Shown here: positions 15,014-21,366 of the stretch, piece by piece
Numbering within the stretch: position 1 is the first letter of the stretch
Layout of the letters: each line of letters starts with the position of its first letter
Origin: a virus
Strand: one strand, 5' to 3'
Length of the DNA stretch: 29,246 bases
IMG/VR virus record: IMGVR_UViG_3300027983_000079
Location: 1-29,246 of that record
Position numbers and translations under genes: made by a program
The notes under the pieces: model-generated
What the model was told of the DNA's origin: nothing
Seen by the model: the letters and a program-made list of their open reading frames with translations, nothing else
Databases searched by the model: none

Positions 15014-15074
15014 TATAAGGGTGGTAGTGAGGGTTATAAGTCCTCACCACCATTGCTACCAACAAACCCTTATA
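15014..15074 (-). promoter_or_regulatory. Large leader hairpin upstream of the primase-like gene
   Basis: The arms are TATAAGGG/CCCTTATA (15014-15021 and 15067-15074), TGGTAG/CTACCA (15022-15027 and 15056-15061), and TGAGG/CCTCA (15028-15032 and 15042-15046), around a nine-base loop. The 15055-15062 segment is also perfectly complementary to 14983-14990, the eight bases that abut the start codon. In the minus-strand mRNA these pairings compete, which is a possible translational switch. Confidence 0.45.
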
Positions 15075-15110
15075 CTATATATATAAAATAATCACCTGCC
15101 CCCTTTAATT

Positions 15111-15138
15111 AAGGTATCATTTACCTTAATAACACTAC
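15111..15138. repeat. 28-bp repeat with palindrome, intergenic copy
   Basis: This is an exact copy of 14324-14351 with the AAGGTA/TACCTT inverted repeat, followed by a tract of eight C. It is a candidate operator or replication-protein site. Confidence 0.6.
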
Positions 15139-15156
15139 TCTCTTCCCCCCCCACTT

Positions 15157-15203
15157 CCCACAGACCAACCAGACTCTAAGATTCCTGACCAACCTGAATT
15201 ATT
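15157..15203. repeat. 47-bp iteron unit 1 (GACCAACC at 15163 and 15187)
   Basis: This segment is identical to 15214-15260. Each unit carries GACCAACC twice, 24 bases apart, in the contexts CAGACCAACCAG and CTGACCAACCTG. Confidence 0.75.
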
Positions 15204-15213
15204 CCAACACACC

Positions 15214-15260
15214 CCCACAGACCAACCAGACTCTAAGATTCCTGACCAACCTGAATTATT
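15214..15260. repeat. 47-bp iteron unit 2 (GACCAACC at 15220 and 15244)
   Basis: This is the second unit, offset by 57 bases. It gives a 24-33-24 spacing pattern of the four octamers, all in one orientation, as in iteron-type origins or multi-site operators. Confidence 0.75.
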
Positions 15261-15264
15261 TTAA

Positions 15265-15308
15265 TCTTTCATTTTAGAAAAAAATGACTTTTTTAACTTA
15301 ATATATAC
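15265..15308 (+). promoter_or_regulatory. Plus-strand promoter segment for the methyltransferase and six-gene array
   Basis: These 44 bases are identical to 20452-20495. The core is ACTTTTTTAACTTAATATAT. The segment ends 18 bases before the methyltransferase ATG, leaving an A-rich leader (AAAAAAAGAAATAATATT). The perfect conservation outside genes suggests a promoter used by both operons. Confidence 0.6.
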
Positions 15309-15326
15309 AAAAAAAGAAATAATATT

Positions 15327-15827
15327 ATGGGCAATTATAAAGGTGATGACCGATTAGAAAAACATTACACACCTAAACATTTAATTGATGAACTTTTCTT
15401 ACTAAAAGATAAATATGTTGATTTTGATATAACTGAATATTTAGAAAATAGTGCAGGCTGTGGTAATATAGTCGATAGATTTGATAAGGATTATATTGCC
15501 ATTGACATATTCAACGAGAGTAAACGCGAGGATATAAAAGAGTGTGACTATTTAAAAGAAAAGATCGAATATAAAAAAGGTCGTGTGTCAATTATTAACC
15601 CACCATTCAATAAAGGATTAAAGTTCGTTTATAAGTCATTAGAAGAAGGTGATATGACTATCGCTATACTTTCAGTTAATAGTTTAATAAACATAGATTA
15701 TAGTAAGTATTGGTTGTTAGAAGGTCAGGTTTGGAAGAATAAGGACTTCGGTAGTTGTAAATTAAGTATATGTATAGTTGTCTTAAGAAAAAGAAAAGAA
15801 GGAGATAAATATGAGTACGAAAACTAA
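15327..15827 (+). CDS. Small adenine-type DNA methyltransferase
   Basis: This 166-residue protein has an N-terminal HYTPKHLIDEL (residues 13-23), the SAM-binding motif I as LENSAGCGNI (39-48), an acidic motif II (YIAIDIF), and catalytic motif IV IINPPFNKG with NPPF at 91-94. This is the gamma-type order of N6-adenine methyltransferases. No separate target-recognition domain is evident, so it may be a short solitary enzyme, perhaps protecting phage DNA from host restriction. It is the first gene of the operon containing the paralogue array and overlaps the next start by 17 bases. Confidence 0.75.
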   Translation: MGNYKGDDRLEKHYTPKHLIDELFLLKDKYVDFDITEYLENSAGCGNIVDRFDKDYIAIDIFNESKREDIKECDYLKEKIEYKKGRVSIINPPFNKGLKFVYKSLEEGDMTIAILSVNSLINIDYSKYWLLEGQVWKNKDFGSCKLSICIVVLRKRKEGDKYEYEN

Positions 15828-16161
15828 TCATATATCAAGTTCTCGTAAAGTTGGTGGTGATTATTTTAGACTTATGTTCGTAAGAGTATATAACACACCT
15901 TTAAAATACTATTTAGATAAGTTTAATCATAATGATTACCATATATTAAAATTTACTAATAATCAAAGGTTAATAACATATGATGAATTATTAGAGTTTA
16001 AATATTGTGGATATGTATTTTTCAAGAAGAGTTTTAACATTGAAAGTATATTAGAGTGGTGTAAATTTATAAATGATTTTGATAAATGTCACCCGCAATA
16101 TTTAGTAAAACCAACTCCTCCTTTCTCACCATCAAAAATAATCATTAAAAATGAAAACTAA
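15811..16161 (+). CDS. Tandem paralogue array, copy 1 (116 residues)
   Basis: This is the first of six adjacent related genes of unrecognised family. Shared blocks are an N-terminal KTNHIS-RKVGGDYF, the core TPLKYYLDKFNHNDYHILK, the core ITYDELLEFKYCGYVFFKK, then NIESILEW and the C-terminal PTPPFSPSKIIIK. Copy 1 has a two-residue N-terminal extension and a nine-residue insertion before the C-terminal tail. Its start follows GGAG at six bases, a rare Shine-Dalgarno-like site here, and overlaps the methyltransferase. No catalytic motif is visible. The mix of short helices and strands suggests a small globular domain with a proline-bearing tail. Confidence 0.8.
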   Translation: MSTKTNHISSSRKVGGDYFRLMFVRVYNTPLKYYLDKFNHNDYHILKFTNNQRLITYDELLEFKYCGYVFFKKSFNIESILEWCKFINDFDKCHPQYLVKPTPPFSPSKIIIKNEN

Positions 16162-16477
16162 TCATATATCAAACGGTCGTAAAGTTGGTGGTAATTATTT
16201 TTATCTTGTATATGACAGAAGAGTATCTAACACACCTTTAAAATACTATTTAGATAAGTTTAATCACGAAGATTATTATATATTAAAATCTACTAAGAAT
16301 CAAAGGTTAATAACATATGATGAATTATTAGAGTTTAAATATTCTGGATGTATATTTTTTAGAAAGGATTTGTATAATATTGAAAGTATATTAGAATGGT
16401 GTGATCTTAAATTATTTATATTTATAAATAAACCAACCCCTCCTTTCTCACCATCAAAAATAATCATTAAACAATGA
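16151..16477 (+). CDS. Tandem paralogue array, copy 2 (108 residues)
   Basis: It carries the full set of shared blocks. Its core KYSGCIFFRKDLYNIESILE is identical to copy 4. Before the core it has the unusual YLVYDRRVSN, and before the tail LFIFINK. The ATG lies inside the end of copy 1 (11-base overlap ATGAAAACTAA), so translation is likely coupled. The function is unknown. Confidence 0.8.
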   Translation: MKTNHISNGRKVGGNYFYLVYDRRVSNTPLKYYLDKFNHEDYYILKSTKNQRLITYDELLEFKYSGCIFFRKDLYNIESILEWCDLKLFIFINKPTPPFSPSKIIIKQ

Positions 16478-16800
16478 AAACTGATAATATAGCCAGTGTC
16501 CGTAAACTATTTACTAATTACTTTTGTTTATTTCATACTAAACTACGACATAATATGACGTTGGAAGAACATCTTACGAAGTTTAATCATAATGATTACC
16601 ATATAATTAAAGCGTCCGGAAAACAAAAGGTTGTAACTTATGATGAATTATTAGAATTTAAATATAGTGGATATATATTTTTTAAGAAGAGTTTGTATAA
16701 TGTTGAAAATATATTAGAATGGTGTAATTTATTCTCGTTTCAATATTTAGTAAAACCGGTTCCTCCATTCTCACCATCTAAAATAATCATTAAAGAATGA
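16474..16800 (+). CDS. Tandem paralogue array, copy 3, the most divergent (108 residues)
   Basis: It keeps FNHNDYHI, TYDELLEFKYSGYIFFKKSL and the tail PPFSPSKIIIK, but the N-terminal third is different (VRKLFTNYFCLFHTKLRH, then MTLEEHLTK in place of TPLKYYLDK), and the core has KQKVV where the others have NQRLI. It is therefore either an older copy or one under divergent selection. It starts at an ATGA overlap with copy 2. Confidence 0.8.
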   Translation: MKTDNIASVRKLFTNYFCLFHTKLRHNMTLEEHLTKFNHNDYHIIKASGKQKVVTYDELLEFKYSGYIFFKKSLYNVENILEWCNLFSFQYLVKPVPPFSPSKIIIKE

Positions 16801-17126
16801 AAACTAATCATATATCAAACAATCGTAAAGTTGGTGGTGATTATTTCTATTTAAAATATTTAAGAGAGTCTAATACACCTTTAAAATACTATTTAGATAA
16901 GTTTAATCACGAAGATTATTATATATTAAAATCTACTAAGAATCAAAGGTTAATAACATATGATGAATTATTAGAGTTTAAATATTCTGGATGTATATTT
17001 TTTAGAAAGGATTTGTATAATATTGAAAGTATATTAGAATGGCGTGATCTTAAATTATTTACATATTTAGTAAAACCAACTCCTCCTTTCTCACCATCAA
17101 AAATAATCATTAAAAATGAAAACTAA
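16797..17126 (+). CDS. Tandem paralogue array, copy 4 (109 residues)
   Basis: This copy begins MKTNHISNNRKVGGDYFYLK and shares KYLRESNTPLKYYLDKFNHE with copy 6 and its core with copy 2. It has an Arg where the others have Cys in EWCD (EWRD). It starts at an ATGA overlap with copy 3 and overlaps copy 5 by 11 bases. The long identical nucleotide blocks, including synonymous sites, point to recent duplication or gene conversion. Confidence 0.8.
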   Translation: MKTNHISNNRKVGGDYFYLKYLRESNTPLKYYLDKFNHEDYYILKSTKNQRLITYDELLEFKYSGCIFFRKDLYNIESILEWRDLKLFTYLVKPTPPFSPSKIIIKNEN

Positions 17127-17445
17127 TCATATATCAAGTGCTCGTAAAGTTGGTGGTGATTATTTTAGACTTATATTCGTAAGAGCATCTAACACACCTT
17201 TAAAAGACTATTTAGATAAGTTTAATCACGAAGATTATTATATATTAAAATCTACTAATAATCAAAGGTTAATAACATATGATGAATTATTAGAGTTTAA
17301 ATATTGTGAATATGGGTTCTTCAAAAAAGACTTGTATAATATTGAAAGTATATTAGAATGGTGTGATACTTTTATGATAAAGTTTTTAGTAAAACCAACT
17401 GCTCCTTTCTCACCATCAAAAATAATCATTAAAAATGAAAACTAA
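17116..17445 (+). CDS. Tandem paralogue array, copy 5 (109 residues)
   Basis: The N-terminal block (SSARKVGGDYFRLIFVRASN) is close to copy 1, while the next block (FNHEDYYILKST) is like copies 2, 4 and 6, so the gene is a mosaic. Changes at the core end (KYCEYGFFKKDL) and before the tail (DTFMIKFLVKPTAPF) are specific to it. Both junctions are 11-base overlaps. Confidence 0.8.
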   Translation: MKTNHISSARKVGGDYFRLIFVRASNTPLKDYLDKFNHEDYYILKSTNNQRLITYDELLEFKYCEYGFFKKDLYNIESILEWCDTFMIKFLVKPTAPFSPSKIIIKNEN

Positions 17446-17758
17446 TCATATAATAAAAATTAATAAAATTGGTGGTGACTATTTCTATTTAAAATATTTA
17501 AGAGAGTCTAATACACCTTTAAAATACTATTTAGATAAGTTTAATCACGAAGATTATTATATATTAAAATCTACTAGGAATCAAAGGTTAATAACATATG
17601 ATGAATTATTAGAGTTTAAATATTGTGGATGTATATTTTTTAGAAAGGATTTGTATAATATTGAAAGTATATTAGAATGGTGTGATCTTAAATTATTTAT
17701 ATATTTAGTAAAACCAACTCCTCCTTTCTCACCATCAAAAATAATCATTAAGGAATAA
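17435..17758 (+). CDS. Tandem paralogue array, copy 6 (107 residues)
   Basis: This is the last copy. It differs at the N-terminus (HIIKINKIGGDYF) and is otherwise nearly the same as copy 4. It ends KIIIKE and TAA, converging with the stop of the minus-strand HTH gene one base later (17759). I see no clear terminator hairpin between the two. Confidence 0.8.
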   Translation: MKTNHIIKINKIGGDYFYLKYLRESNTPLKYYLDKFNHEDYYILKSTRNQRLITYDELLEFKYCGCIFFRKDLYNIESILEWCDLKLFIYLVKPTPPFSPSKIIIKE

Positions 17759-17941
17759 TTAAAAAAGTTCTAATAGATCAATAGAACCTTCTATTTGGTA
17801 GAATTCGATAAGTCTTCTAGGTGGGACTATGTTTGTAGTTCTCCAAGTAGATACGCTCATTTTACCAATATTGAAATATACTTCAACTTTTTGATCGTAT
17901 TTCTTTTTTATGTATAGTTCTATGAATAGGAAGTCAATCAT
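17759..17941 (-). CDS. Small HTH-like regulator coupled to the methyltransferase
   Basis: In this 60-residue protein, the region VYFNIGKMSVSTWRTTNIVP with PRRLIEFYQIEGS (about residues 21-53) looks like the recognition part of a Cro/HTH-type DNA-binding protein. The ATG overlaps the TGA of the methyltransferase gene (ATGA). A small HTH gene tied to a methyltransferase recalls the control (C) proteins of restriction-modification systems, though these usually precede the nuclease gene. It lacks a dimerisation extension. Confidence 0.5.
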   Translation of the reverse strand: MIDFLFIELYIKKKYDQKVEVYFNIGKMSVSTWRTTNIVPPRRLIEFYQIEGSIDLLELF

Positions 17942-19500
17942 TTTGTTGCATTTTCAATTAGTTCTATTTCTTCTTGTGATAATACAAAGTATTTGTACAG
18001 TTTTTCATCTGTCCAATATTCAGAAAGGTTTACTTTTGGCAATTGGTTCAGTGTTATTCTTTCGTTATATTGGGTATATTGAAATAATTTATATAAAAAC
18101 TTATAAACTTTGGTGTTAAATAACAGACAAGCATATTCGCCTATTTCTTCATTTTTTAAAATATAAACTTGACTATAATTAGTGCTAATCATAGCATTTG
18201 AATCATCTATCATTTTTAGTGATGATATTCTGTGTGTAAATATTTTTCTGTCCTTTAGATATGGTGAATATTTATCAGAATATAATATCCCCTTACTTGG
18301 ACCACAATAAACAGGTATGTTATATATATTTGATTTTTTATTTTGTAATGACTTACCATAATGGTCCTTTCTATCCATCCTAAAATCAAACTTATCTATT
18401 ATAGATATTTTACTTAAAATTGAAAATATAATATTATTTATAGTCTTTGGTAATAAATTAAAATTTGATAGGTCTACATCTGTAATAATATTATTACATT
18501 TAATTTTTGTCGCATTTTCGTATGGTTTGTTTTCTATGAGAAAAAATGAAAAATCAACTCCAATCCCATCGAAGAATTTATTCACATCATATGATATAAA
18601 CAGAGTATTTTTTTTATTGAAAATATCATTAAATAAATTGGTTGAGTTGTGTGGATTTTTTGTGCCTGATGCCCAAGATGATGGGGTAACAAAACTTAAA
18701 TATCCATTTTTATTAATTTTATTAAGAGACTTCTCAATAAAAATTCTCCATAACTTAACATTAGATGAAGTTTTTGATATAATTGAGTTATTCTCCATTT
18801 GATATGGTGGATTACCAACCACAATATCCACTTTATCAAGTTCCCAAACCTCTTTCATATGTTTATCAAATCCTTCTTCTAAAAAGGAACCTGTATAAAT
18901 ATTTAATTTATACTCATCATATGGATCAACTAAACACATATATAAAAACATATTCTTTGGTTGCAACTCACAAACATAAATCATATTTTCAATAATATGT
19001 TTATATCTAAGTTCCTCATTTGGTTCCCATTCTTTTAGACCATCCATTAATTTCCAAATAACCATAAGTGGATATGGTCCAGTTCCGTTTGCTGGATCTA
19101 ACCACTTTAAATTAGGATTTGACCAAACTTCTTCAGGTAGAGTAGATATCATCTCTTTTATAAGTTCGAGTGGGGTCATAACTTCACCGAATTTCTTCTT
19201 TTCAACTTCACCGACCTTAACATATTCACTAAGCATTAAAATAACTTCTTTTAGATGATCTATTTTAGTTAGTTTTTCTCTTTGTATAAAAGATCTAATC
19301 TTCATAAATAGATTTCTATCCTTATCTAAAAAAGCTAAAATAGCCAATCTCTTCTCATTAAGAGGTAATCCTTTAATCTTTTCAACTAAAATTGGATCAA
19401 GTGTATCTAACATCATCTTATCAATGACTTCCTCGAAAATATTCTTATCCCCCTTTTCTGAGTATTCGTTATAATGTGATACTGAGTATGTTCCTATCAT
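17938..19500 (-). CDS. Eco57I/TaqI-like adenine methyltransferase with specificity domain
   Basis: This 520-residue protein has a helical N-terminal region (1-100), then motif X-like FGEVMTPLELIKEMI (104-118), SAM-binding motif I LDPANGTGPYP (134-144), and catalytic NPPY (230-233, within DIVVGNPPYQ). Downstream sequence (SFVTPSSWASG, later NIPVYCGPSKGILY) and a long C-terminal region look like a target-recognition domain, as in gamma-type single-chain enzymes. No N-terminal PD-(D/E)XK was recognised, so a separate nuclease would be needed for restriction. A candidate is the divergent gene at 19598. Confidence 0.8.
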   Translation of the reverse strand: MIGTYSVSHYNEYSEKGDKNIFEEVIDKMMLDTLDPILVEKIKGLPLNEKRLAILAFLDKDRNLFMKIRSFIQREKLTKIDHLKEVILMLSEYVKVGEVEKKKFGEVMTPLELIKEMISTLPEEVWSNPNLKWLDPANGTGPYPLMVIWKLMDGLKEWEPNEELRYKHIIENMIYVCELQPKNMFLYMCLVDPYDEYKLNIYTGSFLEEGFDKHMKEVWELDKVDIVVGNPPYQMENNSIISKTSSNVKLWRIFIEKSLNKINKNGYLSFVTPSSWASGTKNPHNSTNLFNDIFNKKNTLFISYDVNKFFDGIGVDFSFFLIENKPYENATKIKCNNIITDVDLSNFNLLPKTINNIIFSILSKISIIDKFDFRMDRKDHYGKSLQNKKSNIYNIPVYCGPSKGILYSDKYSPYLKDRKIFTHRISSLKMIDDSNAMISTNYSQVYILKNEEIGEYACLLFNTKVYKFLYKLFQYTQYNERITLNQLPKVNLSEYWTDEKLYKYFVLSQEEIELIENATK

Positions 19501-19597
19501 AATTTCTTGATGGTGTTTCTTTTTTTGTGACTTATATTCTAAAAAAGAAAAAAGTCTATATTTTTAATTAATATATATTAAAAACAAACAAACAAAT
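19501..19597. promoter_or_regulatory. Divergent promoter region between methyltransferase and nuclease genes
   Basis: This 97-bp AT-rich gap contains GTCTATATTTTTAATTAATA (from 19554), similar to the other plus-strand promoter elements, and then an A-rich leader AAAAACAAACAAACAAAT before the nuclease ATG. No operator-like palindrome stood out. Confidence 0.4.
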
Positions 19598-20179
19598 ATG
19601 GACAAATATTATATACAAGGTCTAAGAGAACGGCTCGCACTAAAAGAGATATACTCTCAACTACCAACAAAAAATAGATATGAGTGGTGTCACTCACCCG
19701 CTGAAGGTAATGATAAATGGGACTCTATCCTGTTCTGCTTTAACAGTGAAAATAAACTAACACACCGGTTTATAATCGAGTGTAAGGTTCGTAACAATTA
19801 TTACCCAACACTATTACTAGAAAAGATAAAATATAATGACTTAAAAAAAGAAGCAAAGAAAAGAGATCTAAAAACAAAGAAGGAGTGTTACATCGATATA
19901 AAAACAACAATCGTCTACATCAACGTAACACCCAAAGGATCTTACTGGTTCTCACTTAAATCGGACAAGATAAATTGGGTACAAGAACTTCATTGGAAGA
20001 AAACAAATGAAAAGTCTCTAGGGAAGATATTAAAGGACGTTGTATACCTGGATACCTCTACCGCGAGATCATTCAGCCTTACTACACAGGACTGTCTTAT
20101 AAACGAAATGGTAGACGTAAAGGAAGATATGAAAAAGGCTCATAGAGAGTTCTGCTTGTACGAGTATATTATGTCATAA
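19598..20179 (+). CDS. PD-(D/E)XK-type nuclease candidate
   Basis: In this 193-residue protein, the arrangement WDSILF with Asp42, then FIIECKVR with Glu61 and Lys63, fits the catalytic D-ExK of PD-(D/E)XK nucleases. It is followed by LLLEKIKYNDLKKEAKKR, a basic helix common in this group. A further beta strand (TTIVYINVTPKGSYWFSL) completes the likely core. It is divergent from the Eco57I-like methyltransferase, which suggests a restriction partner. Other options are a recombination exonuclease or host-DNA degradation. No relatives could be checked. Confidence 0.6.
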   Translation: MDKYYIQGLRERLALKEIYSQLPTKNRYEWCHSPAEGNDKWDSILFCFNSENKLTHRFIIECKVRNNYYPTLLLEKIKYNDLKKEAKKRDLKTKKECYIDIKTTIVYINVTPKGSYWFSLKSDKINWVQELHWKKTNEKSLGKILKDVVYLDTSTARSFSLTTQDCLINEMVDVKEDMKKAHREFCLYEYIMS

Positions 20180-20217
20180 TCATCTCAATTGTTAAATAAA
20201 AAACCAATACTTAAAGA

Positions 20218-20250
20218 ACTTTTATATATTTTTTTAATATATATAGTATA
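20218..20250 (+). promoter_or_regulatory. Promoter-like TA-rich element before the 42-residue gene
   Basis: The stretch ACTTTTATATATTTTTTTAA then TATATATAGTATA resembles the other plus-strand elements and ends 20 bases before the ATG at 20271. The A-rich leader GATAAAAAAAAACAAACGAG follows. Confidence 0.4.
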
Positions 20251-20270
20251 GATAAAAAAAAACAAACGAG

Positions 20271-20399
20271 ATGAAAAACGAAATAGAAAACGAAATACTT
20301 TTATTACAAAGCGATGAAAAATTAAAACTTTTATATGGGCTTAAGATTGAGAAATTGGAAGCTGACATTAGAATGTTAATACAGCTGCTAAAATTTTAA
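20271..20399 (+). CDS. 42-residue leucine-zipper-like peptide
   Basis: The frame ATG to TAA encodes a highly charged helix starting MKNEIENEILLLQSDEKLKL and containing LKIEKLEADIRMLIQLLK with leucine/isoleucine at heptad positions. It has its own promoter-like element and A-rich leader, and is followed by a hairpin. A 41-base part (20340-20380) recurs with one difference in the gene at 21672, so the coiled-coil end is shared. A dimerising accessory peptide is a reasonable guess. Confidence 0.6.
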   Translation: MKNEIENEILLLQSDEKLKLLYGLKIEKLEADIRMLIQLLKF

Positions 20400-20426
20400 A
20401 TAAAGGATGTTTGTTTGTTTGTGACT

Positions 20427-20463
20427 GGCCCAATTACCCAAAGTAGTTGGGTCTTTCATTTTA
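20427..20463 (+). terminator. Hairpin terminator after the 42-residue gene
   Basis: GGCCCAA (20427-20433) and TTGGGTC (20447-20453) form seven pairs including one G-U, and are followed by CTTTCATTTT. The stem merges into the next promoter segment, which begins at 20452. Confidence 0.5.
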
Positions 20464-20495
20464 GAAAAAAATGACTTTTTTAACTTAATATATAC
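20452..20495 (+). promoter_or_regulatory. Second copy of the 44-bp promoter segment
   Basis: This copy is identical to 15265-15308. Here the ATG of the next gene (20499) lies only three bases after the segment, so that mRNA would be leaderless or nearly so if transcription starts at a similar place. Confidence 0.6.
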
Positions 20496-20498
20496 TTT

Positions 20499-20681
20499 AT
20501 GAAAAACAAAATAGAAGAAATACGATCACACTATAACTTACACGGTAATCAAAGGATATTCAATCTAAACGATGATAGATGTGAGTTTGAAATGTACCTA
20601 GGGGATGTCATTATGACGTTGCCATATCCTCTTAGAATGGCCCGTGATACAAAAATAACAAAATTATTAGAACCAGTATGA
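20499..20681 (+). CDS. Hypothetical 60-residue protein
   Basis: The product begins MKNKIEEIRSHYNLHGNQRI and ends ITKLLEPV, with a helical first part and a short strand and loop (YLGDVIMTLPYPLRM). I do not recognise it. It is the first gene after the duplicated promoter and is followed 19 bases later by the 221-residue gene, so both are probably in one operon. Confidence 0.6.
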   Translation: MKNKIEEIRSHYNLHGNQRIFNLNDDRCEFEMYLGDVIMTLPYPLRMARDTKITKLLEPV

Positions 20682-20700
20682 AAAATATAAATTATAAATT

Positions 20701-21366
20701 ATGTCACGCATAACCAATGACTGTGTAGCCGAAAACACTCTGTCCTTTCAGATAGGTGGAGTATGTACACCGCCACCTTTTTGTGATTCAACCGATAGAA
20801 CCGATGAGATTTTATTAGCTCTTAAAAAGTGTTGTGACCGAAGAACTATTACTATAACAAAGATAGTAAAACAAACAGAAATAAAGTTTGTTGAAATCCA
20901 GACAACTAAGTATATTACTTTAAAGCCCGGTCAACCAACCCCGTCATCACAACCTTTACTTATTATACCAAGAGGATCCATAAAACCCTTACCGGACTGG
21001 ACTATCTATAATGATGACTGGTATTATAAGTTTAGTAACTATAGATGGTATTTTAAAGGTACAGGTATATATGTTCCAACAAACAAAGAGATTGGTTATA
21101 ACGAATGGAAATACTTTAATAGTCCAAGTGCCTGGGAATCATTAGATCGTTCATTTGGGATCATTCAAGACACACCAGTTATTAACTCACATATTAATAA
21201 GAAGGGGTATAATGATAAAGGGCCCAAGACTATTAAAATAATAGGCAATAAAACCATTATAAACGGGGTTGTTACAAAAGATAGATGGGTTGATATACCT
21301 GTTAGAAATAAAAGAGATCCAAATGCTAGGTCAAAAAGAATAAAAAAATTATTAGAATCACTATGA
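20701..21366 (+). CDS. Hypothetical 221-residue aromatic-rich protein
   Basis: The N-terminal part has three cysteine sites (CVAEN, CTPPPFC, CC at about 43-44), the middle is proline-rich (KPGQPTPSSQPLLIIPRG), and a tryptophan/tyrosine-rich segment follows (NDDWYYKFSNYRWYFKGTG). The C-terminal tail is basic (RDPNARSKRIKKLLESL). No family recognised. The aromatic-rich segment looks like a small beta domain, and the basic tail might bind nucleic acid. Its stop overlaps the next start in ATGA. Confidence 0.6.
   Translation: MSRITNDCVAENTLSFQIGGVCTPPPFCDSTDRTDEILLALKKCCDRRTITITKIVKQTEIKFVEIQTTKYITLKPGQPTPSSQPLLIIPRGSIKPLPDWTIYNDDWYYKFSNYRWYFKGTGIYVPTNKEIGYNEWKYFNSPSAWESLDRSFGIIQDTPVINSHINKKGYNDKGPKTIKIIGNKTIINGVVTKDRWVDIPVRNKRDPNARSKRIKKLLESL

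Larger units (their letters stand above)
14983..15326. other. 344-bp divergent control region, candidate replication origin
   Basis: No gene is apparent here. From left to right it contains an A-rich leader for the minus-strand primase-like gene, a 61-base imperfect hairpin (15014-15074), a TA-rich promoter-like stretch on the minus strand (about 15071-15092), the repeated palindrome and C tract (15111-15152), four GACCAACC iterons in two 47-bp repeats, and a plus-strand promoter segment. Repeats next to the only replication gene at a divergence of transcription fit an origin. Confidence 0.5.

Noticed and set aside
15157-15260. CRISPR mini-array
   Set aside because: Only two 47-bp units with a ten-base gap and internal octamer repeats. 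This fits iterons or operators better.
15811-17758. CRISPR-like repeat array
   Set aside because: The repeat units are about 320 bases long and protein-coding throughout, with no short spacers.
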